Shown here: positions 8,706 to 18,154 of the stretch, piece after piece
Layout of the letters: each line of letters opens with the position of its first letter
Numbering within the stretch: position 1 is the first letter of the stretch
Assembly: GCF_013373865.1 (NCBI RefSeq)
Contig: NC_050473.1
Span: forward strand, 23,301,979-23,365,978
Origin: Monomorium pharaonis
Lineage: Eukaryota; Arthropoda; Insecta; Hymenoptera; Formicidae
Direction of reading: 5' to 3'
Length of the DNA: 64,000 nt
Notes under the pieces: model-generated
Databases searched by the model: none
Told to the model about the DNA's origin: nothing
What the model saw: the letters and a program-made list of their open reading frames with translations, nothing else
Position numbers and translations under genes: made by a program

Positions 8706-11700
8706 ATGGAGAATAATTTCGAGCAAGTGGAACGCGAGCTGTTGGAGCAAGCAAATGGAGTCACTACTTTGGGCGAGTGTTTTATGTGGTTGCAGCGATG
8801 CGATGAGATTATACAACAGCTTGAGGAACATAGCCGCATAAAGCGTCCTCGGTTTGCCGTCGGACAAAGGCAATCGTTGGTGGCGAGGATCGCGCGACTC
8901 GAAGGTGAAAAGACACAATTACAAAGACGTTTCGTGCATGTAGGTGGTAATTACGCGAGCACTAGTAATAACGCGAACAAACTTATGTGGCGAAAGATAG
9001 ATACAGCGTTCGAGAATCGCATTCAGACAGGTGCAGTGATAAATACAAACTATATTGAACCGCGAACGTTTTTAGAAGACGCAGGCGGTATAGTGCTCGA
9101 GCGAGTGCGGGACGCTCTAGAGGAACACAACAGTGTAAAAGTGAATACAGCATTCAACGGCGTGTTTGTAACGGGTGATAAACGTGCCAACAAAAGTATA
9201 AACACTAAAAATTGTGAACTATTCCAAACGTCGGACTTGGACGAGTGGTATGAGCGACGCGTTATCGAACCCACATTAGCATCACTTGAAGAGTTTCAAG
9301 AACGAGATAGCGGGTGGGCGCTATCGCGAATTCTCAATTTGATTCTAAATATAAATAAGTACAATCCTCTACACGCGGGGTGTTACGTGACATTACCGCG
9401 AGAAATAATGATGAAGCGTGCAGTAGTGAACGTTAATTCAAAGGACAATGCATGCTTCGCATGGTCAGTGGTTGCCGCTCTACATCCTGCTGAAAGAAAC
9501 ACAGGATTGGAATCATCATATCCACATTATACAACAGTCCTAAAGTTTGATGACATTGCGTTTCCCGTTACAGTAAAGGACATTGGAAAATTTGAGAGTC
9601 TTAACAATATATCGATCAACGTCTACGGGATGAAAAAGGAAATGGCAATGCTAAAGATTCTTCCGCTGCGGCTCTCCAATGACAAGAAAGAGAAGCATGT
9701 CAATTTATTATACGTACAAAATCCGCACGAAGACAGCGTGGGTCACTTTGTCTGGATAAAAAATCTGTCCCGCCTCATCAGCTCCCAACTGAGCAAACAT
9801 GATGGATAAAGATACATTTGCGATCGGTATGTATAATATGTTTAAAAAATTCACATGATCCAGCAAAAAAAAATTAATTAAAATTTTTTAAAATTATTTT
9901 TACAGGTGCTTGCACTATTTTTCATCATGCGAGAGGTTGCAATCACACACTGTAGACTGTCAGAGGATGAACGACTGCGCTATCACATTGCCCGCTGAAG
10001 ACGACAAGTGGTTAAATTTCCAGAATGTAAACCACAAGGAACGAGTGCCCTTTATCGTCTACGCGGACCTCGAGTGTGTGCTGCGGAAGACGCAACATGA
10101 TACAGAGCAAGCGTCATACACATATCAACAACATGAGGTATTCAGCATCGGGTATTACGTGCGATGCTCATACGATGACACGTTATCCACGTACCGGTTT
10201 CGTCGCGATAAAGATTGCGTCGCATGGTTCACTAAACAACTTGAAAAATTAGCGTATAATGTTAAGACTCGTTTATCAACTAATATCCCCATGGAAACGT
10301 TATCAGAGGAACAATTGGAGGCATACCATAGCGCGACGCGGTGTCATATCTGCGATAAGCCATTCGCGTCGGATGATACGCGGGTGCGCGATCATTGTCA
10401 TTTGACTGGTCGTTACCGCGGTCCTGCACATTCTCTCTGTAATTTAAATTATCGAAATGCATCATACATGCCTATTATTTTTCATAACTTATCTGGATAC
10501 GATTCGCATTTCATTATTAAGGAAATAGCCACAGCGTTCAAAGGGAAGACTGACGTACTTCCCATCACGAAAGAAAAGTACATTTCTTTTACAAAACATG
10601 TCGTAGACACAGCCGATAAATTAGATCCACACAATTACATAAAACTACGGTTCATAGATTCATATAAATTTTTAAATACTAGTCTCGAAAAATTGGCATC
10701 ATTTCTAGGCAAAGAAAAATTAAAAATTGTACGTTCCGAATTTTTACACTTATCTGATGAGGATTTTGATTTATTGACACGAAAAGGTGTATTTCCGTAT
10801 GAGTACGTTGACTGCGTGAACAAGCTGCAGGACACATGTTTACCGCCGCGCGAATCATTTTTCAGTTCCCTGACCTCTGATACTGTATCCGAGAGCGATT
10901 ACATGCACGCTGAGAATGTCTGGAGGCGATTCTCCGTTCAAACGTTGGGTGAATACAGCGATTTATATTTGAAAACGGATGTGTTATTGTTAGCCGACAT
11001 TTTTGAAAATTTTCGCGATAAATGCTTAGAAAGTTACGGTCTCGATCCAGCACATTATTACACTCTCCCCGGATACACGTGGGACGCTATGTTAAAATAT
11101 ACAAAAATTACTTTCGAACTGCTTACTGACATTGACATGGTAATGTTCATCGAACGCGGTATACGCGGCGGTCTCAGTCAATGTTCAGGCAGATATGCAC
11201 AGGCTAACAACAAATACATGCAGACGTACGACCCATCGAAACCATCCTCATATCTTATGTATTTTGACGTTAATAATTTGTATGGTTGGGCGATGTGTCA
11301 GCCGCTGCCATATGGGGAATTTCAATGGATCGAAGTCTCGAATTTTGACATAAATGCGATCGCTGCTGATTCACCAACGGGATACATTCTCGAAGTTGAT
11401 CTCGAGTATCCCCGAGACCTTCACGACGAGCACGCTGACCTATCTTTCTGCCCAACACGCGATAAACCGCCAGGCAAGCGTGAATGTAAACTTCTCGCTA
11501 CGCTGTATGATAAGGAACGTTACGTCATACATTACCGCAACCTGCAGCAGTGCATGCGTCACGGTCTTCGTATAGCAAAGATACACCGTATATTACAATT
11601 CGCACAATCTCCATGGCTCTGTAAATACATAGAGTTAAATACACGATTCCGGACACTCGCCAAAAATGATTTCGAAAAAAACTTGTATAAATTAATGAAT

Positions 11701-12477
11701 AATGCGGTGTTTGGTAAAACCATGGAGAATGTGCGCAATCATGTTGACGTTAAGTTGTTGACAAAATGGGTGGGACGGTATGGTGCGGAGACAATGATCG
11801 CGAAACCAAATTTTCATAGTCGGAGTGTTTTTGCAGAAAATTTAATCGCCGTTGAACTTAGAAAACTCGAGGTGAAATTATATAAGCCGATTTATGTAGG
11901 CATGTGTATCCTAGATATTTCTAAGACGTGTCTATATGAATTTCACCACGAGTACATGCTACCTCTGTATCGTGACAAATGTAGAGTCATGTATACTGAC
12001 ACCGACAGTCTCATATACCTCGTCGAGTGCGAGGATATTTACGAGACGATGAAACGTGATATTGCTAGGTTCGACACAAGCGATTATCCGGTCGACAACG
12101 CGTACGGTATGCCTCTCGAGAATAAAAAAGTTCCGGGCTTGATGAAAGATGAGAATAATGGCGTGATAATGACTGAGTTCGTTGGACTTAGAGCAAAGAT
12201 GTATGCGTTAAAGGTAGATGGAAAGAAGGACACTAAAAAAGCGAAAGGTGTCAAGAATAATGTAGTAACGCGAACCATAACATTTGATGATTATACCCAG
12301 TGTTTGAGAGATGAGATCGAGATGACGCGTAGCCAATCATGTATAAGATCCAAGCTACATAAAGTATATACGGTGTCCGAAACAAAAATCGCTCTAAGTC
12401 CATATGATGACAAGAGATACCTTATACCCGATTCAGTTGAAACGTTACCGTGGGGACATTATCGAATACCACTATAA
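8706..12477 (+). pseudogene. polB: Family B DNA polymerase (protein-primed type), one in-frame stop
   Basis: Replicates the element. Exon 1 is 8706-9826 and exon 2 is 9906-12477, with intron GTATGT...TTTACAG (9827-9905), about 1,230 codons. The N-terminal part has a Cys/His pattern (DNACFAWSV ... HFVWIKNLSRL). The splice junction falls inside a zinc finger (YICDRCLHYF). Exonuclease motifs: YADLE (about 10058), HNLSGYDSHFIIKE and YLKTDVLLLAD. Polymerase motifs: DVNNLYGW, KLMNNAVFG and YTDTDS (about 11992). Between Exo I and Exo II is an HNH-like treble-clef pattern, CHICDKPF...DHCHLTGRYRG...CN. A TAA at 9807-9809 interrupts exon 1 where Polintons 2 and 3 have a sense codon. Upstream GTG at 8697 is not a likely start; I use ATG 8706. 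Confidence 0.92.
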
Positions 12478-12679
12478 TATCTTTAACATTATATGCACAT
12501 TTAAATTACATGCACATTAAAAATAATTATATATATATTTTTATGTTAAAAACATGTATTAATAAAAATGTATTAAGGAAAGGATGATAAAGAAATCTCA
12601 CATAATATAAAATTAATATAATAATGTATTTGTTAAATTGTACTTTTATGTGAATATAATAAAAACAATTTTTATTGGA

Positions 12680-13603
12680 TTAAATAACAGTGTCTTTATG
12701 TATCCATGAATTATGCGATCCATCGAATCCCAGCCACTTGACATAAATATCATCTCCTTTTCTGCGCAATATTTTTTCAACGAGATACACGTCAGGATTT
12801 GCAACACGCTGCAGCTCATATTCGTAAAATCCTCCAGCGATAGGTTTTCCAGAGGAATCTTCCAGTACATATGTCACAGGATTGGTACGCTGTACTTTAA
12901 TAATTTTAAATATCTCCGTAGTCCAATTTGGTGTATAACCCTTCTCAAAAACAGTTTTGAATTTGCTGACACGCACCGAGTCACCGACTTTAAATCGCGC
13001 GGGTGCCGCAATTTTTATGTGACTATACACCGTGGTTAAGAGTTTTTTAGCGATTGCAGGCGTAACATCGATGGGTCGCATGCCAGTAGTTCGATGCTTT
13101 CGTGCATTGTACTCTGACATGAGATGTGGCAGCAAATTAATCCATCTATAATTTCCATTGAGTGTAAATTGTTTCCACATGACGTTTTTTAATGTTCGGT
13201 TAAAGCGTTCGACAACTGATGCTTTCATTATAGAGTATGTAGAATAATGATTGATATTATGTTTATTTTATAGTTTCTGCACGTTGGTGTTATAAAATTC
13301 CTTTCCTTTGTCTGTTTGCAAATTTTTCGGACATCTGCCATCTTTCTGAATTATCTTTGCAATCGCAATAGCAACTTCGCTACCGCTCTTGGCCTTCAGC
13401 GGTACAGCCCATGCATGCTTGCTCAGCACGTCGATAACGGTGAGTATGTAGTGATAACCTCGGTTAAATCGTGTGTAAGGACGCATCTCAACCACATCCG
13501 CCTGCCACAGGTCATCGTATCCGTGAACTATGACGCGTCTTCGAGAAAAATTTCTTCTCGCCGGAGCATGCAACTCCTCAACCAACAATTGTTTCTCAGA
13601 CAT
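12680..13603 (-). pseudogene. int: Chromodomain integrase, one nonsense codon
   Basis: A retroviral-type DDE integrase that inserts Polinton DNA. Read on the minus strand from ATG 13603: catalytic core with D in DLWQADVVEM, D in LQTDKGKEF and E in VVERFNRTLKN; an SH3-like DNA-binding segment (FKVGDSVRVSKFKTVFEKGY); and a C-terminal chromodomain (VEKILRRKG...VKWLGFDGSHNSWI). A TAA at 13268-13270 splits the frame right after NVQKL; the sister copies have Leu there and the frame continues. No N-terminal HHCC zinc domain is visible in any of the copies. It converges on PolB with about 200 bases between the stops. Confidence 0.9.
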
Positions 13604-13653
13604 GTTCAGAGTATGACATGTAAATGGTGCATATATTCAACGTACTAACTTTT

Positions 13654-13995
13654 TTACTCAGCACGATGAGTTACTGCGTCGAGCTGTCTTTGAATCTCGT
13701 TTAGCGTATGAGCTGTAATTTCAACCTTACTTTGAAGTGTCTCAATCTTCCTCTCGATTTCATCCTGTCGATCCTTTACAATTTTCACAGTTTGTTGCAC
13801 GTATCGTTTATTGGCTGCATCACTATCATCTACAGGTAACGCTAAACGTCGAATCTTGCACGACTTTGCATCAAAATCGGTGACAACCATGCAAAGAGCG
13901 TTATCACGCATGTAATTTCTGACTAATCCGCTCCATTGATAATATGGTTCCGCACCACCTCTTCCGAGTGATGTTCCAAACTTGTTGATTGACAT
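13654..13995 (-). CDS. Small structural protein with tail-fibre-like motif and coiled coil
   Basis: A 113-aa open frame. The N-terminal half contains YQWSGLVRNYMRDNALCMV. The centre has LPVDDSDAANKRYVQQ, strikingly like the '...A.NK.YV' motif at the base of trimeric phage tail-fibre shafts. The C-terminal 45 residues are a heptad-rich coiled coil (EIERKIETLQSKVEITAHTL). It lies between integrase and the DUF8207-like gene and is missing from Polinton 3, where those genes are only 53 bases apart. A virion fibre or scaffold role is inference. Confidence 0.7.
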   Translation of the reverse strand: MSINKFGTSLGRGGAEPYYQWSGLVRNYMRDNALCMVVTDFDAKSCKIRRLALPVDDSDAANKRYVQQTVKIVKDRQDEIERKIETLQSKVEITAHTLNEIQRQLDAVTHRAE

Positions 13996-14030
13996 TTCGA
14001 TGTTGACTAAATGATTTGTTTCGCGCAGTT

Positions 14031-15095
14031 TTAATTTATAATAAAACCAGCCTCGCGAAGTTCCTCGATAATTGATAGAATCTCGTTGTCGTGAGCATTG
14101 TGCCCTGCCTGGTGTGAGGCCTCGAGCAATCGAAGGCGATCCACAAGCTCGTTGGGATCATCCCAATGAACATAATCGATCTTGTTATTATTTAATGTAA
14201 TAGCGCTTGATAAACCTTGTCCAACTTTTGCGTCTGTTACTAAGGGTGCAATTATATTTTTATATTTAGACCCTTTGTTACCCATTACTTGATTATGTGC
14301 AATATGTCCTCGTCTATATGCATTTGTCACCAATAGAATGTTTTTATAATTTTGCAGGTCATTATTCGTGTACATGTTGGGCATTTTCATGAAAATTAAT
14401 TCGTACAGACCAGGCGTTCCCGTGTATATTTTACCATCTATAACTATGTTATCATTCTTATGTATGTCGATGCGTTTATCGCCGAGCATCGTTCCAAAGT
14501 CGGTGAAGTAAACTCCGTAAACAGTATCTATAATGACTGGTTTTTTACCACTCAGAACAGCCCCCATATATTTTTGACCTAATGGACCATAGTGCATGTG
14601 CAACTTTTCACGTCCCTCTCGCGTTTCCAATTGTTGTCGAATAGACGTCACAAGCGGTTCATTGGCTGCTATTTCAAAAACGTCTTCGACGGAAGGTACA
14701 TGACTGTACGATAAATCACTATCATGTAGTATTTGCGATGTTTCATTCAAATTAGTTGGTACAGTTTTTGATCGTCTCATTTTTTTAACAGGAGTAGAGG
14801 TCATTATAGAATTAAACGAAGCGTTTGATCGCTTTCGTTTGGGTTTTGGTTCTGCGTATTCGTCTTCCCCCGAGAAGAACGATTCATTCTTAATCGGATC
14901 TGATACATCACCAATAGTGTTTTCAACAATCTGTTTTAATGGTTCGACAATGGGCTTAAAGTGTCTCTCCAACGCCATTTCTTCTTGCACTTTACCCGCT
15001 TTCAAAGCGCGATATTTTTTACGAATTGAATCACTTGTTTTCGCAATCTCTTTCACAATCTTCTCACGATCCATATTGTTATCTGTGTTATCCAT
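14031..15095 (-). CDS. DUF8207-like Polinton protein
   Basis: A 354-aa open frame. The N-terminus is helical and charged (KIAKTSDSIRKKYRALKAG pattern). The middle is low-complexity with basic, NLS-like PKPKRKRS and KKMRRSK. The conserved C-terminal domain has GPLGQKYMG, DTVYGVYF, GTPGLYELIF, KNILLVTNA and ends with WDDPNELVDRLRLLEAS...ELREAGFI. From memory this matches a family widespread in animal Polintons listed as DUF8207; an HMM search would confirm. The basic segments suggest nuclear location or DNA binding. A broken paralogue lies at 47140-48425. Its function is unknown. Confidence 0.8.
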   Translation of the reverse strand: MDNTDNNMDREKIVKEIAKTSDSIRKKYRALKAGKVQEEMALERHFKPIVEPLKQIVENTIGDVSDPIKNESFFSGEDEYAEPKPKRKRSNASFNSIMTSTPVKKMRRSKTVPTNLNETSQILHDSDLSYSHVPSVEDVFEIAANEPLVTSIRQQLETREGREKLHMHYGPLGQKYMGAVLSGKKPVIIDTVYGVYFTDFGTMLGDKRIDIHKNDNIVIDGKIYTGTPGLYELIFMKMPNMYTNNDLQNYKNILLVTNAYRRGHIAHNQVMGNKGSKYKNIIAPLVTDAKVGQGLSSAITLNNNKIDYVHWDDPNELVDRLRLLEASHQAGHNAHDNEILSIIEELREAGFIIN

Positions 15096-15141
15096 GTTGA
15101 GAAACGCTACTTGGTCAACGTATCAAAAACAACTAACTGCT

Positions 15142-15831
15142 TTATGGTATTGCGAAGTCATTAAATCCTTTTCGATATCGTCCATCGGCGAGTGCGCTAT
15201 CCTTATCTATCACTAAAAATCCATACTTTTGTTGCCAACAAGTATGACATAAATTGCTAAAATCCTCATAAGACATGTCGGTATTTACATGATCGTTGTA
15301 CGCATGTTTTAGATTGGTACCATCCTGCTTGAATAAAATTAGAAAATTTGCATTGTCGCGTATAAGATGTTTCGGTATCTTTGCATACGTCTGACAGAGA
15401 TAGAAGCAGTCGACATCCACGTGTCGCCCCATTGCAAAGTAGTCTCTTATCGTATCTTGCTTATCACACGCCACGTCATCAAAGATAAAAATGGAATTCG
15501 GAAGCGCTTCACTCGGTTGAATGACATCACAGTTATTGGCAAATGCAAAATAACTAACTTCTTCAATCGGTGTCAATAAATTTTCCAAATACAGATATTT
15601 CGGTTGTTGTAATGATTTCGAGTACACATACACATTCTCAAAACGTACTCCATGCGGACTTTCCAACAAGCTTATTAATACGTTTGTCTTGCCACAATTT
15701 GACGGACCGCAAATTATACCACGTATAGAACTCGGCAACATGTTTCCATGCCTCCTTATTTTTCTTTTGGACATTATTCTGTCATCGAAATTTGTTACTT
15801 TAATCGCTGGTGAATGTTGTACGAACCGCAT
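15142..15831 (-). CDS. FtsK/HerA-type genome-packaging ATPase
   Basis: A 229-aa ATPase of the A32-like group that pumps DNA into capsids. Walker A is GPSNCGKTN (about residues 41-49) and Walker B is SIFIFDDVAC. A downstream conserved YLCQTYAKIPKHLIRDN region carries the sensor Q typical of this clade. Length fits Polinton ATPases. It is transcribed leftwards, and only about 95 bases separate its ATG from the rightward structural block, so 15832-15926 probably holds a bidirectional promoter. An intact paralogue is at 48443-49150. Confidence 0.93.
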   Translation of the reverse strand: MRFVQHSPAIKVTNFDDRIMSKRKIRRHGNMLPSSIRGIICGPSNCGKTNVLISLLESPHGVRFENVYVYSKSLQQPKYLYLENLLTPIEEVSYFAFANNCDVIQPSEALPNSIFIFDDVACDKQDTIRDYFAMGRHVDVDCFYLCQTYAKIPKHLIRDNANFLILFKQDGTNLKHAYNDHVNTDMSYEDFSNLCHTCWQQKYGFLVIDKDSALADGRYRKGFNDFAIP

Positions 15832-15926
15832 ATTTTCTCCCTCTATACTCTGATAAAAACTGACAAAAATTAATAAGACCGATCTATTTATAGAGACGCA
15901 CCGAGCAAAATTGTTCAGTATGTAAA
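15832..15926. promoter_or_regulatory. Bidirectional promoter region between ATPase and structural genes
   Basis: A 95-bp gap between divergent genes with a TATA-like TTTATAGAG near 15888. Polinton 3 has a much longer gap here, filled with repeats, and TTTATAGGCG motifs near its ATPase and small gene. Assignment is by position. Confidence 0.4.
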
Positions 15927-16187
15927 ATGTTTCTCATATTGTCACATCCCTCCGATATACTCGATTTGAGTGTCGAGCAGTTAGAATTCGTGTCGAAACC
16001 TATTCTGCTACGCGTGTGTAGCAATTATATCGAATACGTGTGGGACAGGCTTCCGGAACACATAAAGGCTGATACGGAGATTCGAAGCCATCGTCGTTGC
16101 TACGAACATTACAATCAATCGTTGCACCAGACGCACATCGACGGCCCCGCACCGTTGATAAAGAATTGTCGCGAATGCCAGCGGTAG
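15927..16187 (+). CDS. Small conserved protein upstream of PLA2 gene
   Basis: An 86-aa frame, MFLILSHPSDILDLS..., highly similar to the 89-aa frame at 50075-50344 in Polinton 3. Conserved features: HPSDIL.LS.EQL, LRVC.NYIE.VWDRLPEHI, RRCYEHYNQ and a C-terminal CXXC-like ending (NC.ECQ). The stop overlaps the PLA2 gene start (ATG 16175) by 13 bases in another frame, so both are probably made from one transcript. Function unknown. Conservation in two diverged copies argues it is a real gene. Confidence 0.75.
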   Translation: MFLILSHPSDILDLSVEQLEFVSKPILLRVCSNYIEYVWDRLPEHIKADTEIRSHRRCYEHYNQSLHQTHIDGPAPLIKNCRECQR

Positions 16188-16825
16188 GTCGCGGCTTGTT
16201 AAATCGTGTGATAAATGCGCTTCCTTTCGAACTGCACATACCAGGATATCAATTTTGCGGTCCAGGTACTAGGTTGAAAAAGCGATTGGCCAGAGGTGAT
16301 CGGGGTATTAATCCGTTGGACGCGGCATGTCGCGAACACGACATTGCATACTCCCAGAGCAACGAACTCACCGATAGACACGCAGCTGATAATATACTCG
16401 CTGCGGAAGCGCGAAAACGCATTACAGCGAACGATTCGACTTTCGGAGAAAGAGCTGCTGCAGCAGCCGTTTGGGCAGCTATGAAAACTAAGACAAAAAT
16501 CGGTATGGGTTTGAAAAAGAAAAAAAGTGATAAAAAGAAGAGAGCGAGTAAACGAATACTTCTGAGAACGAGTAAACGAATACTTCCGGTAGCGAAACGC
16601 GGTGGTGTTTTACCCATTCTACCGCTGTTGGGTGTTCTCGGGTCGTTGGTCGGTGGAGCGGCGGGAGTTGCGAAGGCTGTGAATGATAACAAGGCAGCAC
16701 AGCGTCAGCTGAACGAATTGAAACGTCATAATCGTGTCATGGAAGGTCATGGAGTTTATCTCGCTCCATATAAGCGTGGACAAGGAGTGTCGACGAAAAA
16801 AAAAAAAACGTCAAAAAGACGTTAA
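16175..16825 (+). CDS. PLA2-domain minor virion protein (pX-like)
   Basis: About 216 aa from ATG 16175, chosen because the upstream part of the frame overlaps the preceding gene and the paralogue aligns from here. Residues about 25-65 form a parvovirus-type phospholipase A2: calcium loop YQFCGPGT, then LDAACREHDIAY with the catalytic His-Asp pair. Next come a lysine-rich segment and a hydrophobic Gly/Ala stretch (LPILPLLGVLGSLVGGAAG), as in adenovirus-like core or membrane-lytic proteins, then a basic tail. In parvoviruses this enzyme helps virions leave endosomes; a similar role here is inferred. The ORF ends two bases before the protease ATG. Confidence 0.88.
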   Translation: MPAVGRGLLNRVINALPFELHIPGYQFCGPGTRLKKRLARGDRGINPLDAACREHDIAYSQSNELTDRHAADNILAAEARKRITANDSTFGERAAAAAVWAAMKTKTKIGMGLKKKKSDKKKRASKRILLRTSKRILPVAKRGGVLPILPLLGVLGSLVGGAAGVAKAVNDNKAAQRQLNELKRHNRVMEGHGVYLAPYKRGQGVSTKKKKTSKRR

Positions 16826-16827
16826 AA

Positions 16828-17199
16828 ATGCCAAAAGGTGCAACTACCAACATACAATTATTACAGTTAGCGAAACGTATGAGCATTCCACACTTTAGAG
16901 GAATTTTTATGCGTACAGCATTACCAACGGTTGGAGCATATCGAAACGAGAGCGGTATTGTAAATTTAGATAACGCTGAAGGATCAGGTACACACTGGGT
17001 GGCATATGCAAAGAGAGGAAATCGCGCTATATACTTTGATAGTTTCGGCAATCTTAGACCACCGAAAGAACTGGTGCAATATTTAGATGTAACGCGGATC
17101 GAGTATAATCACACGCCTTATCAACGTTATGATCAAAGCAACTGTGGCCAACTATGTCTGCGTTTTCTTCAAACAGTTAGTAATCAATTTAAAGGCTAA
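16828..17199 (+). CDS. Adenain-like cysteine protease
   Basis: A 123-aa C5/C48-type protease, the Polinton maturation protease that trims capsid proteins. The catalytic order is visible: His in GTHWVAY (about residue 52), Asp in YFDSFGNLRPP, Gln/Cys in YDQSNCGQLC. Length and motif order fit adenovirus endopeptidase relatives, though it is short. It is packed between the PLA2 gene and the minor capsid gene in the late block. In Polinton 3 the homologous sequence is fused in frame to the PLA2/pX tail (to 58384). Confidence 0.93.
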   Translation: MPKGATTNIQLLQLAKRMSIPHFRGIFMRTALPTVGAYRNESGIVNLDNAEGSGTHWVAYAKRGNRAIYFDSFGNLRPPKELVQYLDVTRIEYNHTPYQRYDQSNCGQLCLRFLQTVSNQFKG

Positions 17200-17232
17200 C
17201 ATTATGCAATTTAACTCAGTATTCGTTTCAAC

Positions 17233-17970
17233 ATGTCACTGACGTTTACGGTAACTGGCAAGAGTAGCATCCTCGCGGTAAGCTATTTTCCAGCCGTAGA
17301 TTTGAGCGATGGCGATTATGAGCTTGGTCTCACAGATTTTGAAACATACTATACCATACCTAATGTAAATTCGTCGAATAACAAATTTTATTATGACAAA
17401 GACAACAAGGAAATTACAATTCCCGAAGGATCGTATGAATTGCGTGATATAGATAGATATTTGAAACGCACAATTTTACAATCTCATTCCAATGTTGTGG
17501 AAAAGAGAACGTTTCACAAAGAAGATGAAGAAGAAAGCGAATATCCGGTGGTGATTCGTGCTAACAACAATACAATGAAGAGTGAGATTATGTGTGCTTA
17601 TCAGATAAATTTCTTTAAACCTAACAACGTTGGATCGCTGTTGGGATTTTCATCGCGTATTCTTGAATCGCGAATGTGGCATGAATCGGATGCACCTATA
17701 AATATCATAAACGTAAACATTATTCGCATAGAATGTAACGTGACTGCGGGTGCGTACAGCAACGACAAGTGCGTACACACAATACACGAATTTTCGCCGA
17801 GGGTGCCACCAGGATATAAGATATCGGAAACGCCTGCACAGATCATTTACCTTCCAATCGTTGCACGGAGCATTACTGATTTGACGATTCGCATTGTGGA
17901 TCAGGACGGTCAATTACTCGATTTTCGTGGAGAGGAGATTACTGTTAGATTACACGTACGAAGACGATAA
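17233..17970 (+). CDS. Minor capsid protein (penton, single jelly roll)
   Basis: A 245-aa protein beginning [16 protein letters not shown]. It has the beta-rich pattern expected for the Polinton penton ([26 protein letters not shown], then a second half ending RLHVRRR). It is a close homologue of the 255-aa protein at 58435-59202. In the Polinton virion model it forms pentamers at the five-fold vertices. It lies 5' of the major capsid gene with one small gene between, in both elements. Family assignment is from pattern and position. Confidence 0.85.
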   Translation: MSLTFTVTGKSSILAVSYFPAVDLSDGDYELGLTDFETYYTIPNVNSSNNKFYYDKDNKEITIPEGSYELRDIDRYLKRTILQSHSNVVEKRTFHKEDEEESEYPVVIRANNNTMKSEIMCAYQINFFKPNNVGSLLGFSSRILESRMWHESDAPINIINVNIIRIECNVTAGAYSNDKCVHTIHEFSPRVPPGYKISETPAQIIYLPIVARSITDLTIRIVDQDGQLLDFRGEEITVRLHVRRR

Positions 17971-17976
17971 CGTGAG

Positions 17977-18153
17977 ATGCTCGTGTTGAATGAGCAAGTG
18001 AAGGATACAATTTTTACACCAATCAAGAATATTCGACCGTGTGAAATAAATTGTAAGACAGTTAAAAATATTCACTCATCTGATAAAAAGAATCTCACCG
18101 CGTCAAACGTTGAATTTTTAAAATCATTGGGATTTATCGTACGAAATATCTAA
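17977..18153 (+). CDS. Small conserved protein between capsid genes
   Basis: A 58-aa frame starting MLVLNEQVKD and ending NLTASNVEFLKSLGFIVRN. The 65-aa frame at 59215-59412 has the same ends (MLVLN..., LNASNVKFLQSLGFAVRNV) with a variable middle. The start is 6 bases after the minor capsid stop; the stop is directly followed by the major capsid ATG (18155). Conserved termini and position in two copies suggest a genuine late gene. Role unknown; a minor virion component is possible. Confidence 0.7.
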   Translation: MLVLNEQVKDTIFTPIKNIRPCEINCKTVKNIHSSDKKNLTASNVEFLKSLGFIVRNI

Positions 18154-18154
18154 G

